A DNA stretch of 64,000 bases from Psoroptes ovis (Eukaryota > Arthropoda > Arachnida > Sarcoptiformes > Psoroptidae), in assembly GCA_002943765.1 (NCBI GenBank), contig PQWQ01000015.1, forward strand, positions 1,054,001 to 1,118,000. Direction: 5' to 3'. How positions within the stretch are numbered: the first letter of the stretch is position 1; each line of letters begins with the position of its first letter. Made by a program: the position numbers and the translations under genes. Below, in pieces: positions 36,497 through 46,277 of this stretch. The notes under the pieces are model-generated. The model did not search any database. It had not been told where the DNA came from and saw only the letters and a program-made list of their open reading frames with translations.

Positions 36497-38086
36497 ATGT
36501 ATATCATAATTTTAAGTTTAACATTAATCTTGATTTTGATTTCATTTTACAAATATCGTAAAAAGCAAATGACAATCTTAAAACGTAATGGCATTGATGG
36601 ACCTGAACCAAATCTAATAACTGGCAATATTTTCCAACATTTCAATGTCGACAATGTAACTAAATCGGCTGAATATATTAAGAAATATGGTAAAACATGT
36701 GGATATTATATTGGTAGTAAAGCAAATATATTGACGATCGATACAGATTTGATTAAATGTTTTCAAATAAAAGATTTTGATAATTTTTCTGATCGACAAA
36801 ATTTCGGCATCAAACACGGCTTACATCCAAATCCACGTTTTTCAAAAGATCTTGTAGTATCAACAGGTTCTCGTTGGAAACAGATTAGAACAATATTGAC
36901 ACCAACATTTAGCGCCGTAAAATTAAAAATGGTTACTCCGATTATGGAATCTGCAATTGATATTTTTATCGATAAAGTTGAAAAGCAAGCCATTGCGAAT
37001 AATGAATTTGATATTTTTGAAAATTTTCAATTGCTTACAGCTGATGTCATATCGAAAATTGCTCTTGGAATCGATACCAATGTGCAAAATGATCCAAAAA
37101 ATAAATTTTTTCTTGCAGCAAAATCATTGTTTGATCGAAAACCTAATAAATTTCTCATAATGTTTATGTGCATTCCAGAATTAGACATAATTTTATATCC
37201 ATTCAGAAGATTAATCGAAATACTGTTCGAGCAAATTGGTTGGTCACCAGAATTCACAATTTCAAAATTAATTGATCAGGCTATAGAATTGCGTAAATCA
37301 AATACAGTGAAAATTGTCGATCTATTGCAGTTAATGTTGGACGCCAAAGCAAGTCAAGATGAAATAAGTAATGTTAATGCATCTAAATTGTCGGTAGAAA
37401 TGTCGAATGATGACATTAGTGAAATTAATGAAAAAGGGAAAAATTTTCGTGACTCTAAATCATTGACTCATGATGAAGTAATCGCAAACGCAGTATTATT
37501 TTATGAAGCTGGTTATGAAACGACAAGCACTGCTTTAGGATTTGTGGCACATTTTCTCGTAACACGTCAAGATATTCAAGATAAAGTTCGCGAAGAAATC
37601 AATGAATTATATGAAAATGAGGAAAAATTTGATTATAATACTGTCAATAAATTATCATATTTGCAATGTGTTATTAATGAATCGATGCGTTTTTACCCAC
37701 CAGTAACAACATTCATAACGCGAAATATACGCGAAGATTATCCTTTTAATGATATAATTTTGCCAAAAAATTGCACAATTCGGATACCGACATATCATTT
37801 ACATCATTGTGAAGATTATTGGCCAAATCCTGAAGTGTTTGATCCAGAAAGATTCAAAGATAAAAAAAATTATGATCCCATTGCATTTCAAGCCTTTGGA
37901 AATGGTCCTCGCAATTGTATTGGTATGCGTTTTGCATTATATGAAATGAAATTAGCGTTGGCTAAACTTTTGCATCGATATCGATTAGTGCCGGGACCAA
38001 GTACGGAGCAATCATTAACGTTGGAAAGAAAGATCATAACTGAGACGCCAAAATATGGTGTATTTGTTAAAGCTGTCAGAATTTGA
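36497..38086 (+). CDS. Cytochrome P450, CYP3-clan type
   Basis: Haem monooxygenase of the endoplasmic reticulum, usually acting on xenobiotics or lipids. Single exon, 529 residues. N-terminal TM anchor (residues 2-19) then basic YRKKQ. C-helix WKQIRTILTPTFSAVKLK, I-helix EAGYETTSTAL (oxygen-activating AG.ETT), K-helix ESMRF (ExxR), FDPERF, and the haem loop FQAFGNGPRNCIGMRFA with Cys474. Spacing and the TPTFS..KLK block fit the CYP3/CYP6/thromboxane-synthase clan. An acidic insertion of about 20 residues (MSNDDISEINEKG) lies before the I-helix. Intronless genes are unusual for this clan and could reflect intron loss or a retroposed copy. All catalytic motifs are intact. Confidence 0.93.
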   Translation: MYIIILSLTLILILISFYKYRKKQMTILKRNGIDGPEPNLITGNIFQHFNVDNVTKSAEYIKKYGKTCGYYIGSKANILTIDTDLIKCFQIKDFDNFSDRQNFGIKHGLHPNPRFSKDLVVSTGSRWKQIRTILTPTFSAVKLKMVTPIMESAIDIFIDKVEKQAIANNEFDIFENFQLLTADVISKIALGIDTNVQNDPKNKFFLAAKSLFDRKPNKFLIMFMCIPELDIILYPFRRLIEILFEQIGWSPEFTISKLIDQAIELRKSNTVKIVDLLQLMLDAKASQDEISNVNASKLSVEMSNDDISEINEKGKNFRDSKSLTHDEVIANAVLFYEAGYETTSTALGFVAHFLVTRQDIQDKVREEINELYENEEKFDYNTVNKLSYLQCVINESMRFYPPVTTFITRNIREDYPFNDIILPKNCTIRIPTYHLHHCEDYWPNPEVFDPERFKDKKNYDPIAFQAFGNGPRNCIGMRFALYEMKLALAKLLHRYRLVPGPSTEQSLTLERKIITETPKYGVFVKAVRI

Positions 38087-38461
38087 CGTGGAATGTAAAG
38101 AATTAAATTTAGTAGAAAAAATTGTTGATTTTTATTGATTACCTTTCAATTTTGTTGAATTTTCTATTGTTTTCATTTAAATTCTTTTCATTGTAATCAG
38201 AATCAGATTTTGTGATTAATAATGAATATTTATTTCACCATCAAAATTTTGCAATAATAATGATTAGATAAAGCAGCATTACTGCCATCATTTGGATGTT
38301 TGCTTTCATTCAAGTTCAGCTGATTTTCTTTTGAATTTGGTAAATTTTTTAAATTCCCTAGATTTTTTGATTGATGAGAATAATAAAAATAGTTCGATTT
38401 TTTTTTTAATTTTCAATATTTCCATCAACAATTATCATCGTTTCAATTTTAATGAATAAAT
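38087..38461. other. Intergenic region after the P450 gene, nothing recognised
   Basis: 375 A/T-rich bases with poly-T; presumably the P450 3' UTR and the promoter of the next gene. No ORF or RNA seen. Confidence 0.5.
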
Positions 38462-38917
38462 ATGTGGTTTTTAAGACATCATGCAAGAAAATTTTTTCGG
38501 TCATTCATGAAACCGATACCGGTGCATGTAGCTAAACAATGGTATCAACGTACTCGATATCTTTATGTTTGTCTTGGTGCATCATCGTTATTATATTCAT
38601 ATTATTTGTTTAAAAAAAACCAAAAAGAAATTGAACTTTTTCCAGGTAATGATTTGAATATATTTGATTTACTTATTGTATTCATAATTTTATTTTTATT
38701 ATGATTTCAAGATTTTGATAAAAGTTCCATACATAAACACTTACGCATGAAAGGTCAATCGGGTGAAGTTGTTATTGCAAATATTGGTATTGGTAGACCA
38801 ATGACCATTGAACGTTATGATAATGAAGAATATATACGTGAATATAATGAACGCAAAAGAAATTATGAATTAAATCAGAAAAAAGCGGAGAAATTGTATG
38901 CAGAAGAAAAGATTTGA
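38462..38917 (+). CDS. Small one-TM protein of unknown function, 129 residues
   Basis: Two exons, 38462..38645 and 38712..38917, join in phase (G+AT) to 129 residues. The basic N-terminus (MWFLRHHARKFFRSF) could be a mitochondrial targeting or signal-anchor sequence. One TM helix follows at about 33-52 (YLYVCLGASSLLYSYYLF), then a soluble tail containing GEVVIANIGIGRPMTIERYD and a charged helical end (NERKRNYELNQKKAEKLY). This looks like a small mitochondrial inner-membrane protein, an inference from topology only; I do not recognise the family. It is followed on the same strand by the GT17-like gene. Confidence 0.72.
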
Positions 38918-39163
38918 TGCTTTTTAATTAAATAACGAAGAATGCTTTAAAAATAGTCATTAATCGTTTAATAACATACAAAAAATCAAATGTAAATTAG
39001 TCACAATTAATTAATTTTGCTCAATAAAATTTTCAAATTTATGTAACACGTTTTATGTGCAATACACACAATTGAATTGAAAAAAAAATTTTGTAAACAA
39101 ATCATTAATATTTGAGATTTATCATGATTTGATTATGTTTAAATCAATATTTCTCGCAACATA

Positions 39164-40384
39164 ATGTGCCTTAAAATAATTGCCTATGGTTTTCAAAAGT
39201 CCAAATTGAAATTGTTCACAATTATCTGTGTATTATTTACTTGTTATCTTTTGATCATACAGAATTCAATATACTACGAAAAATTTCAATGGAATTTTCT
39301 TTTGACCACCAATTTAAGAGCAAACATATTTTTTGGTCATAAAATTGGAACAAAAATTGTAAAATTTGATCCGAATCGAACATCGATTATTTACTTTCAT
39401 TTACCATCATTAAATGATTATAAAATTGAAGATGATTATTTTATATTGAACAAAACATTCGCTGATAAAATGACATCATCATCCACAAAATCATGTTTAC
39501 GGCGTGGAACACTTGCGACTAGAAAAAATTTGTTTGGATTACAATCATGTGATTGTAAAGAAAATTATTTTGGTGATGATTGTTCAATTCCAAAAATTAT
39601 TAATGATGTGCTACAGCATAATCCTGAGCTCAAAATTATTAAATTTAAAAAACCACGAAGGATATTATTGTCATTGATTTGGTTGAATTTTCAGCAAAAT
39701 TCCACTATCTACAGAAATAAATTGAAAAATTTTCATGATAAACTTGAAGAGTTATCCCCATTAATCGATTTATTTATTATAAATGAAATTATTCATGAAA
39801 ATTTTACCAAAAACAATAATTATTCATTGAAAGCCCAATTCGATCATGGTTCATTTCAAAAATTCAAATCATTTACTCTGTTGAATTCCATTGAAGTTGA
39901 GGAAAGTAAATTTGAAAATAATTTCCGAAATATTGAATGGAAATTGATGCAACAAACATGGAAAATTTTCAGCACACAAATTACTGAATATCGTTCAGAA
40001 GATTTACTAATATTTATGTCTATTAATCAATTTCCATTTAATGAACTATTGATACATTTCAAATATCATTCAGGCATACAAGATATTGTTCATTTAAATC
40101 CTGTATATGAATTTGAATTTAAAAATCAAAAATTGATAGCTGATTATATTAGAAATGGAACAGAAACTAATCAAGTTGCAACAATGCTTAAACGCATTAA
40201 AAATATTGTCATCACATTTCAATATATGGCTACACTATGTCGATTTGAATTTGAAAATTATATGCTGAATTATTGTCAATCAAACAATGATATTTTAATC
40301 AAACATTTCCATGATAATTTTTGGCATTTCAATCATATTTATATCGGATCAAATGTTCAAAAAGCAACAAATGTGATAATATGA
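39164..40384 (+). CDS. GT17-type (MGAT3-like) type II membrane glycosyltransferase, probably degenerate
   Basis: Single exon, 406 residues. N-terminal signal anchor (about 15-33, LKLFTIICVLFTCYLLII), then a Cys-rich EGF-like stretch CLRRGT...CDCKENYFGDDC, as in beta-1,4-mannosyl-glycoprotein GlcNAc transferase (MGAT3). PRRILLSLIWLNF with DLFIINE downstream corresponds to the start of the GT17 catalytic domain (family: PRRVINAINVNHEFD, DAFVVCE). The family acidic metal-binding motif (DDADEIP in the vertebrate enzyme) aligns with MSINQFP (285-291), so the Asp residues are gone. The protein is also much shorter than MGAT3 (about 530), with an aberrant C-terminal half. It is therefore likely not an active bisecting-GlcNAc transferase; family membership itself is moderately sure. 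Confidence 0.72.
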   Translation: MCLKIIAYGFQKSKLKLFTIICVLFTCYLLIIQNSIYYEKFQWNFLLTTNLRANIFFGHKIGTKIVKFDPNRTSIIYFHLPSLNDYKIEDDYFILNKTFADKMTSSSTKSCLRRGTLATRKNLFGLQSCDCKENYFGDDCSIPKIINDVLQHNPELKIIKFKKPRRILLSLIWLNFQQNSTIYRNKLKNFHDKLEELSPLIDLFIINEIIHENFTKNNNYSLKAQFDHGSFQKFKSFTLLNSIEVEESKFENNFRNIEWKLMQQTWKIFSTQITEYRSEDLLIFMSINQFPFNELLIHFKYHSGIQDIVHLNPVYEFEFKNQKLIADYIRNGTETNQVATMLKRIKNIVITFQYMATLCRFEFENYMLNYCQSNNDILIKHFHDNFWHFNHIYIGSNVQKATNVII

Positions 40385-40468
40385 AAGCATTAAATTTATT
40401 TATATTTCTGTACAAATTTTATGACACGACAAAAAATTCTGTAAGAAATTCTTATTCATAATCATGAT

Positions 40469-40711
40469 TCATTTAGTATTATTATTATTATTTTGATTAT
40501 TGTGATTAATATTGAGAAATTTAGCCAGATCTTCATCATCATTCATTTCATCCCAATTATCATCCCATAATTCTTGATTATCAATTTTTGTTGTTATCCA
40601 ATTACTTTCATTAAATTCTTCGAAATCATCTTCATTATTATCAACATCTAATGTTATCGTATTTGAAAATGATGTCGAACTGAATGGATTTTGATGATTC
40701 ATTTTATTCAT
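40469..40711 (-). CDS. SEM1: SEM1/DSS1, 26S proteasome lid and BRCA2-binding peptide
   Basis: 80 residues, single exon; ATG at 40711 is the first in frame (the open frame continues upstream to 40801 without ATG). The core EDDFEEFNESNW..WDDNWDEMNDDEDLAK matches the acidic DSS1 signature (EDDEFEEFPAEDW, WEDNWDDDN). The Trp and acidic residues are those that bind Rpn3 in the proteasome lid and BRCA2. The C-terminal tail is Asn-rich. Head-to-head with RBM22, 319 bases apart. Confidence 0.9.
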   Translation of the reverse strand: MNKMNHQNPFSSTSFSNTITLDVDNNEDDFEEFNESNWITTKIDNQELWDDNWDEMNDDEDLAKFLNINHNNQNNNNNTK

Positions 40712-41030
40712 ATTTTGATTTGTTTTATTTTTTGGTTTGATTAAAAAAACAAAATTTGTAATTGGAATGGACAGTGAAACTTGATTGAAAATGTTTTGCA
40801 AGATGGCTATTTACACATAATATAGATTAGGCTATTTTAACATATGTGGATATCGAGCAATCAACTTATTACAATTATAAAATGTCTATTTAGACCTGTA
40901 GTGATGAGTCAAGTAACAATAGCTGGTAGGTTTGTTTTGAATTGTGCTCGTTTTAATTTTTTCAATTTAAAATTTTTAAAATTGAAATTTATTCGGATAC
41001 AAGAACTAAATCATCAAATTACTTCGAAAA

Positions 41031-42252
41031 ATGGCTATGTCCAAAGGAACATCGCATTATAATCGACAAGTTTGGGAAGATGAATCATTCCCAATTCTAT
41101 GTGGAACTTGTTTAGGTAAGATTTTATTTGAAAATGAAAATATTTTTCTTTTAATAATTTTATTTCGTCTCAAATAAAGGCGATAATCCATTTCTCAGAG
41201 TAATGAAAGAAAAATATGGCGCTGAATGTAAAGTTTGCAGCAGACCATTCACTACGTTTCGTTGGTGTCCAGGTGCAAAAATGCGATATAAAAAAACTGA
41301 GATATGTACCATTTGTGCTCGTGCTAAAAATATTTGTCAGACTTGTTTATTAGATCTGCAATATGGTTTACCAGTTCAAGTCCGCGATGAAGTTTTAGGA
41401 ACTAAAGTAGACGTACCAAAGTCTGAAATCAATCGTGAATATTATTCGCAGATGCTCGATCGAGCTGTTCAAAATTCTGATGCAACTGAAGCATTCGGAG
41501 CCTTGAAAGATGCGCCAACATCAGATGTCTTGACCAAATTAGCTCGAAATTCGCCGTATTATAAACGAAACGCGCCGCATATTTGTAGTTTTTGGGTTAA
41601 AGGAGAATGCAAAAGGGGTGAGGAATGTCCATATCGACATGAAAAACCATCGGATCCTTCTGATCCACTTTCCGATCAAAATATCAAAGATCGCTATTTT
41701 GGAGTGAATGATCCAGTAGCCGAAAAATTATTAAAACGAGCGGCTGAAATCCCTAAACCTATGCCACCTGAGGATAAATCTATTACCACTTTATATATTG
41801 GAAACATGAATGATCAAATCGATGAAAATGATTTACGTGATTATTTCTATCAATTTGGTGAAATCCGTTCTATTAACATTGTACAAAAATCTAATTGCGC
41901 ATTTGTTCAATATACTACCCGACAAGCGGCTGAAGAAGCAGTAAGAAAATCATTCCAACGTCTTACGATAAAAAATGCCAAATTATCCATTAGATGGGGA
42001 AAATCTCAAGGTAAACGCAAAACTAATGATGAAGATGATGATGCAAATAAACCAGGTCCAGGTCATAAGCAACAAAAATTTGCTGCAATACCTGGGCTAC
42101 CGGTTGGTACGCCTGATTATTTTGGTCTTGTTCCATCATTAAATCCGCCTACTGTTGGCTCATCATCATCGTCGAGTGTTTATTATCCATCACAAGATCC
42201 AACTAGAATGGGATCGATTTCGATGAAAAAATCTTATCGAAAAGAACATTGA
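41031..42252 (+). CDS. RBM22: RBM22 pre-mRNA splicing factor
   Basis: Spliceosome component (Cwc2-type) contacting U6 snRNA and the catalytic centre. Exons 41031..41115 and 41180..42252 give 385 residues (human 420). YNRQVWED.SFPILCGTCLG with the following Cys-rich N-terminal zinc-binding region, FRWCPGAKMR, CQTCLLDLQYGLP, the CCCH zinc finger CSFWVKGECKRGEECPYRH and an RRM (TTLYIGNMND, CAFVQY) are all visible. The Pro/Gly-rich tail is shorter than in vertebrates and ends YPSQDPTRMG. Acts together with U4/U6-derived components; the U4 gene lies about 10 kb away. Confidence 0.95.
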
Positions 42253-42479
42253 TTTTCAAAATAATTTTTTGTAAATAAATTGTATTCAATGATTTTTTCT
42301 TGTTTTGATTTGTGCCTAATCATGTCAAGTCCAATATCATAATAAAATTCGATTATAAAATAGAAACACTTTGATTTTATCTTTGTTATCCTTTTTATTC
42401 AAAATGAAAATTCAAAAAAATTCATGGCAAACAACAATTTTTTGAAAAATAACAATCAAAAATTAAAAAACAAAAATTG

Positions 42480-43440
42480 ACGATTGAATCAATATAAGAT
42501 TCTAAAAAATTTGCGCGAACCAATCGCTTGAAACAGGAAATGGAAACATGCCGGTAGCGCTTGAAAATGAACACGGCGTCTTTGGTTTTATCCAAATTCA
42601 GCTGCTATTGATCATCGACATGTTTTAATCGGACACAACATCAATGAAGTTCATTTGCTCATTTAAAGATGAGAGGCCAAACGACGATAAAAATGAATCA
42701 TGGGGTGTTCAACGATTAAAATGCATCATTTACAACTGTTCCAAATCAATGCGTACAGTTCAGCGGAAACAATATCGGCAATTTTGTCAAAAGATTGTTT
42801 CGTTTGGCCATCGGGAAATTGATGTTTGATGGACACGAGGCGCCATTCATTAATAACTCGTATCGCGGAATTTAAGTTGAATTTCATTTTGAATAAAATG
42901 TGGTGCGATTTAAATCTATGCCATCGTAATGCTGAATAGTTATCTTCGGCATCATGCACCAACGACAGGCGATGTGGTGGTATGCCATGCCAAGCCATGC
43001 CACGCCATCCAAGACCGCATACCGTTGGGCAAACACACGTACGTTACCACATGACAACAGCATAAATAAAATCAAACACAAAGTTTTTTGTTCATTTTCC
43101 ACCCGTATTTATACTCGAGCAAAAAAATTCATGCGAATTTCAATAGAAAAATGCGCAAGTTCGAAAAAAAAGGCGTTTTTTGCTCATAAGAAATGAGCAT
43201 TTTAACTTTATTTGTACATTATTCATTGTTCATAATCAAATCATGGCTGACTGCCTATTATTTTCTAACATGCGCAATTCGTTTTTTGGCAAAGTGCTCA
43301 GCATGCTTCAATTCAATCATTTCCTGACAGTGAAAAGCACCATCTATCGATGCGTACCGATTCACTAGATGAAATTTTTGAACAACGGTGTCGAAATAGT
43401 CGCAAAGTTTAAATAGATGTCTTGTGATTATTTGTTTTAT
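42480..43440. other. G+C-enriched island without a clear gene
   Basis: Base composition differs plainly from both sides. Several short open frames overlap on both strands: + 42644-42829, + 42954-43196, + 43243-43368, - 42998-42726 (no upstream ATG before residue 1) and - 43102-42884 (first true ATG at about 43060). A TATAAATA box with G/C flanks on the minus strand lies near 43100. No frame matches a family I know, and they shift frame into one another, which suggests a decayed gene or a non-coding transcript. Palindrome tgctcat...atgagca at about 43179-43197. Confidence 0.45.
43094..43106 (-). promoter_or_regulatory. TATA-box-like sequence (minus strand)
   Basis: cgtatttatac on the + strand reads GTATAAATACG on the minus strand, a canonical core promoter element in G/C-rich flanks. 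It points into the G+C-enriched island. No other motif confirms it. Confidence 0.3.
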
Positions 43441-43484
43441 TCATTGAATTTTGAAAAATTCAAAATTTTTTGGCGAACACACTT

Positions 43485-44997
43485 ATGGACAGTGAATTGA
43501 AATATCGCCGAGAAAAATTTATTCATGGCAACAACGGTAGCAAAGAACCATGGGAAATTTTTGGAATAATCTTAATTTTACAATTATCACACATTTTATA
43601 TGAATCATTTTTATTTGCCGTACCATGTTTACGCCAACAACAATATGCCATTAAATTCCTAAGAATAATATTAGATTTTGTTTGTATATATTCACCATTT
43701 ATATTATCTGTGACAATTTATCATGAATACATATCGAATATATTGTTCACGATCTCATTGTTAATAATGATGAATTTTATTATTTACATTAAAAATAATT
43801 CCAATCAAATATGTTGGCAAAATATTCCTCAACAATCGATCAAATATCCAGATTCTAAACGATTTACATACATTTCCAATATGATGTCATCATTATTGTT
43901 AGCCACATGTATAGCGATTTTTGCTGTTGATTTTCCTATTTTTGATCGTCGTTTTTCTAAAACTGAATTGTATGGCTGGAGTTTGATGGACATTGGTGTA
44001 GGATGTTTTATTGCTATCAATGGTGCATTGTCGTCTGATTCAAGATTCAAAAATGTCACATTCAGGACAAGATTTTTGAAAACATTACGTTCATCCATTC
44101 CATTATTATTCCTTGGAATTATTCGTTTGATAGCTGTGAAAATGACCAATTATCAAGAACATGTCAGTGAATATGGTTTACATTGGAATTTTTTCTTCAC
44201 AATCAGTCTTGTAAAAGTATATGATGTTTTTTCATATTTGACACTCTTAATAACGTTTTCAAACATATATCTATAGATCTTGTCTTGTCTAATATGTGCA
44301 ATATTCGTTGAACGCATTAATTTATACAAGATTTCTTTGGTGATAATGGTCCTACAGCAAATCATGCTTAAAGTATTTGGCACTGAATTCATTGTGAATG
44401 AATCAAATCGTTCAATGAATTTCTTTGCATCAAATAAAGAAGGATTACTATCATTACCTGGTTTTGTTGCTATTTATATATTTTTCATTGAAGTAGGCCG
44501 TAACTATATTCCGAAAAGGTATGAGATTTGATTTTCGAGATCAGACTAATCATTAAATTTTTACATCTCGCTGTTTCAGAGAGAAAATTTCCCAAAAGTT
44601 GACTATAATTTTACAACTGACATTCATTTCATTGAAATCATTGACAATCATGTTTGCATCACATCATTTGTTGGAACCAGTTTCACGTCGTGAAGCAAAT
44701 TTATCATTCATCTTTTTTATAATGTTTTGTTCATGCTTGAACATAACTGTTGAAGTTATTTATTTTGTATGGCTTCAGATAATGAAACCGAATTTTAACC
44801 ATGAAAGTTTTTGTTTCAATTTAATTAATCGTAATGGATTGTATATTTTCCTTATCGCCAATATTATAACAGGACTAGTCCAATTATCTGTTGATACAAT
44901 GATTTTAAATAATTCAATATCTTTGTTATTAATTCATTTTTATGGTATTTTATTGACCATTTTCGGTCATGTTTTTGATAAAATTTTTAAAAAATAA
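43485..44997 (+). CDS. PIGW: PIGW/GWT1 glycosylphosphatidylinositol inositol acyltransferase
   Basis: Multipass ER membrane enzyme that acylates inositol in GPI-anchor synthesis. Exons 43485..44216, 44277..44518 and 44580..44997 join in frame to 463 residues (human 504). AVDFPIFDRRFSKTE.YGWSLMDIGVGCFI, IRLIAVKMTNYQEHVSEYGLHWNFFFT, SNKEGLLSLPGFVAIY, LEPVSRREANLSF and NIITGLVQLSVDT align with GWT1/PIGW throughout. Start ATG 43485; the open frame extends slightly further upstream from a non-ATG codon. Convergent with GSTK1, 28 bases between stop codons, so the 3' UTRs must overlap. Confidence 0.95.
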
Positions 44998-45025
44998 AAT
45001 ATAATCTTTTATATTAAAAGAAATA

Positions 45026-45762
45026 TTAAGGACGAAGAATTGGCGATTCTTTTTCCTTCAACAAATATCCAATGATATGCATACGATCAGAGCCAAATAC
45101 CCATCTTGAATCTGCCTCTTTTTCTTTATCATGCACCAAAGTAACAGGAAGACCGAATGCACCTAATTCAATTAATCTTTGATTATTTTCTTCCAATTTT
45201 TTGCGATTTTCTTCACTTTCCATTTCGTTCAATGCTGCTTCTACAATTTTGGCATCAATACCAATACTCAATGATAATTCCTTCATTACTTCTGATTCCC
45301 ACACATTTTTTGAATTTTTACTGAAAAAATTTTGATAAAAAATGCCAACTAATTTTTGATAAACGTTTTCATCATTCAAGTGTCTTTGCATAGCCATCAT
45401 GAATAATTGTGTTTTATCTAATTTAAATGACAGAGCTGTTTGCATGAAATTTTCTGGCATTTCAAATGGAATCTAATGAAAAGAAAAAAATATTGTTAAT
45501 CAAAAAAATCGTTCAAAATCAATCATGAATAACTTACCTTGAAAAATTCACTCGAAATTTGCAAATCTGAAAACAGATATGCAGCTTTCGTAGGATTTAG
45601 ACCTGGCGATTGATTTTGTGATGCTTCCATAATTTTTCTAATCATTACCGGTGTGTATTTTAATTCCATCGATTTCCAATGTCCTATTTGTCGTTGTAAC
45701 AATTCATGTTGTAAACATGAAAACGGTGATATAATATCGAAAAAAAATTCAACGATTGTCAT
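45026..45762 (-). CDS. GSTK1: Glutathione S-transferase kappa (DsbA-like)
   Basis: Mitochondrial/peroxisomal thioredoxin-fold GST. Exons 45762..45538 and 45472..45026 give 223 residues (human 226). FFFDIISPFSCLQHELL holds the SPFS active-site Ser, followed by QSPGLNPTKAAYL (GLLPRKG-like glutathione contact), the all-helical DsbA insertion, then GAFGLPVTLV and FGSDRMHIIGYLL, the cis-Pro and C-terminal motifs of the family. The C-terminus SPILRP is not an obvious PTS1 peroxisome signal (human ends ARL). Confidence 0.93.
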
Positions 45763-46277
45763 TTTGATGGTAATATATTTAACTAAAAATTACTATTCGA
45801 AATACTGTCAAAAGTTTAAAAGCTTTTAATAACAAATTTTATTCAATTTCTCAATATTTATACATGGAATGAAAAATTATAATAAATTTGATAATAATGA
45901 TAATAACAATCAAATACACTAAAAGATGCCTAATGGTTTACACACATACAAACACAAAAAAAACACATCCGTGCACTCAATTGATTATGTTTGAGAGAAA
46001 ATAACAATTATTTAAAATAATCAAAGTTCAATTAAAAATATGCTGAAAAAAAATCATTTTGCCCTTGAAATATGTACATAAGAGTACAAATATAAAGAAG
46101 AGAAAGACTTATTGCTTAACCGGTTTAAATTAATGATTATCGACAATAATTGTACTAACAAGAATATACTACTAATAATTTGATCACTTCTTAAAATTGA
46201 TTGAAAATTTGTCTCACAGCCAAATTTTTGATTGGATTAAATTTGGTTATGTGAAAAACAAACAAAATATACTAAGA
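45763..46277. other. Intergenic/3' UTR region, nothing recognised
   Basis: About 515 A/T-rich bases between GSTK1 and the RING-CH gene on the same strand. No ORF or RNA seen. Confidence 0.5.

Noticed and set aside
40712..40801. Upstream extension of SEM1
   Set aside because: Open but without ATG and unlike DSS1; most likely 5' UTR.
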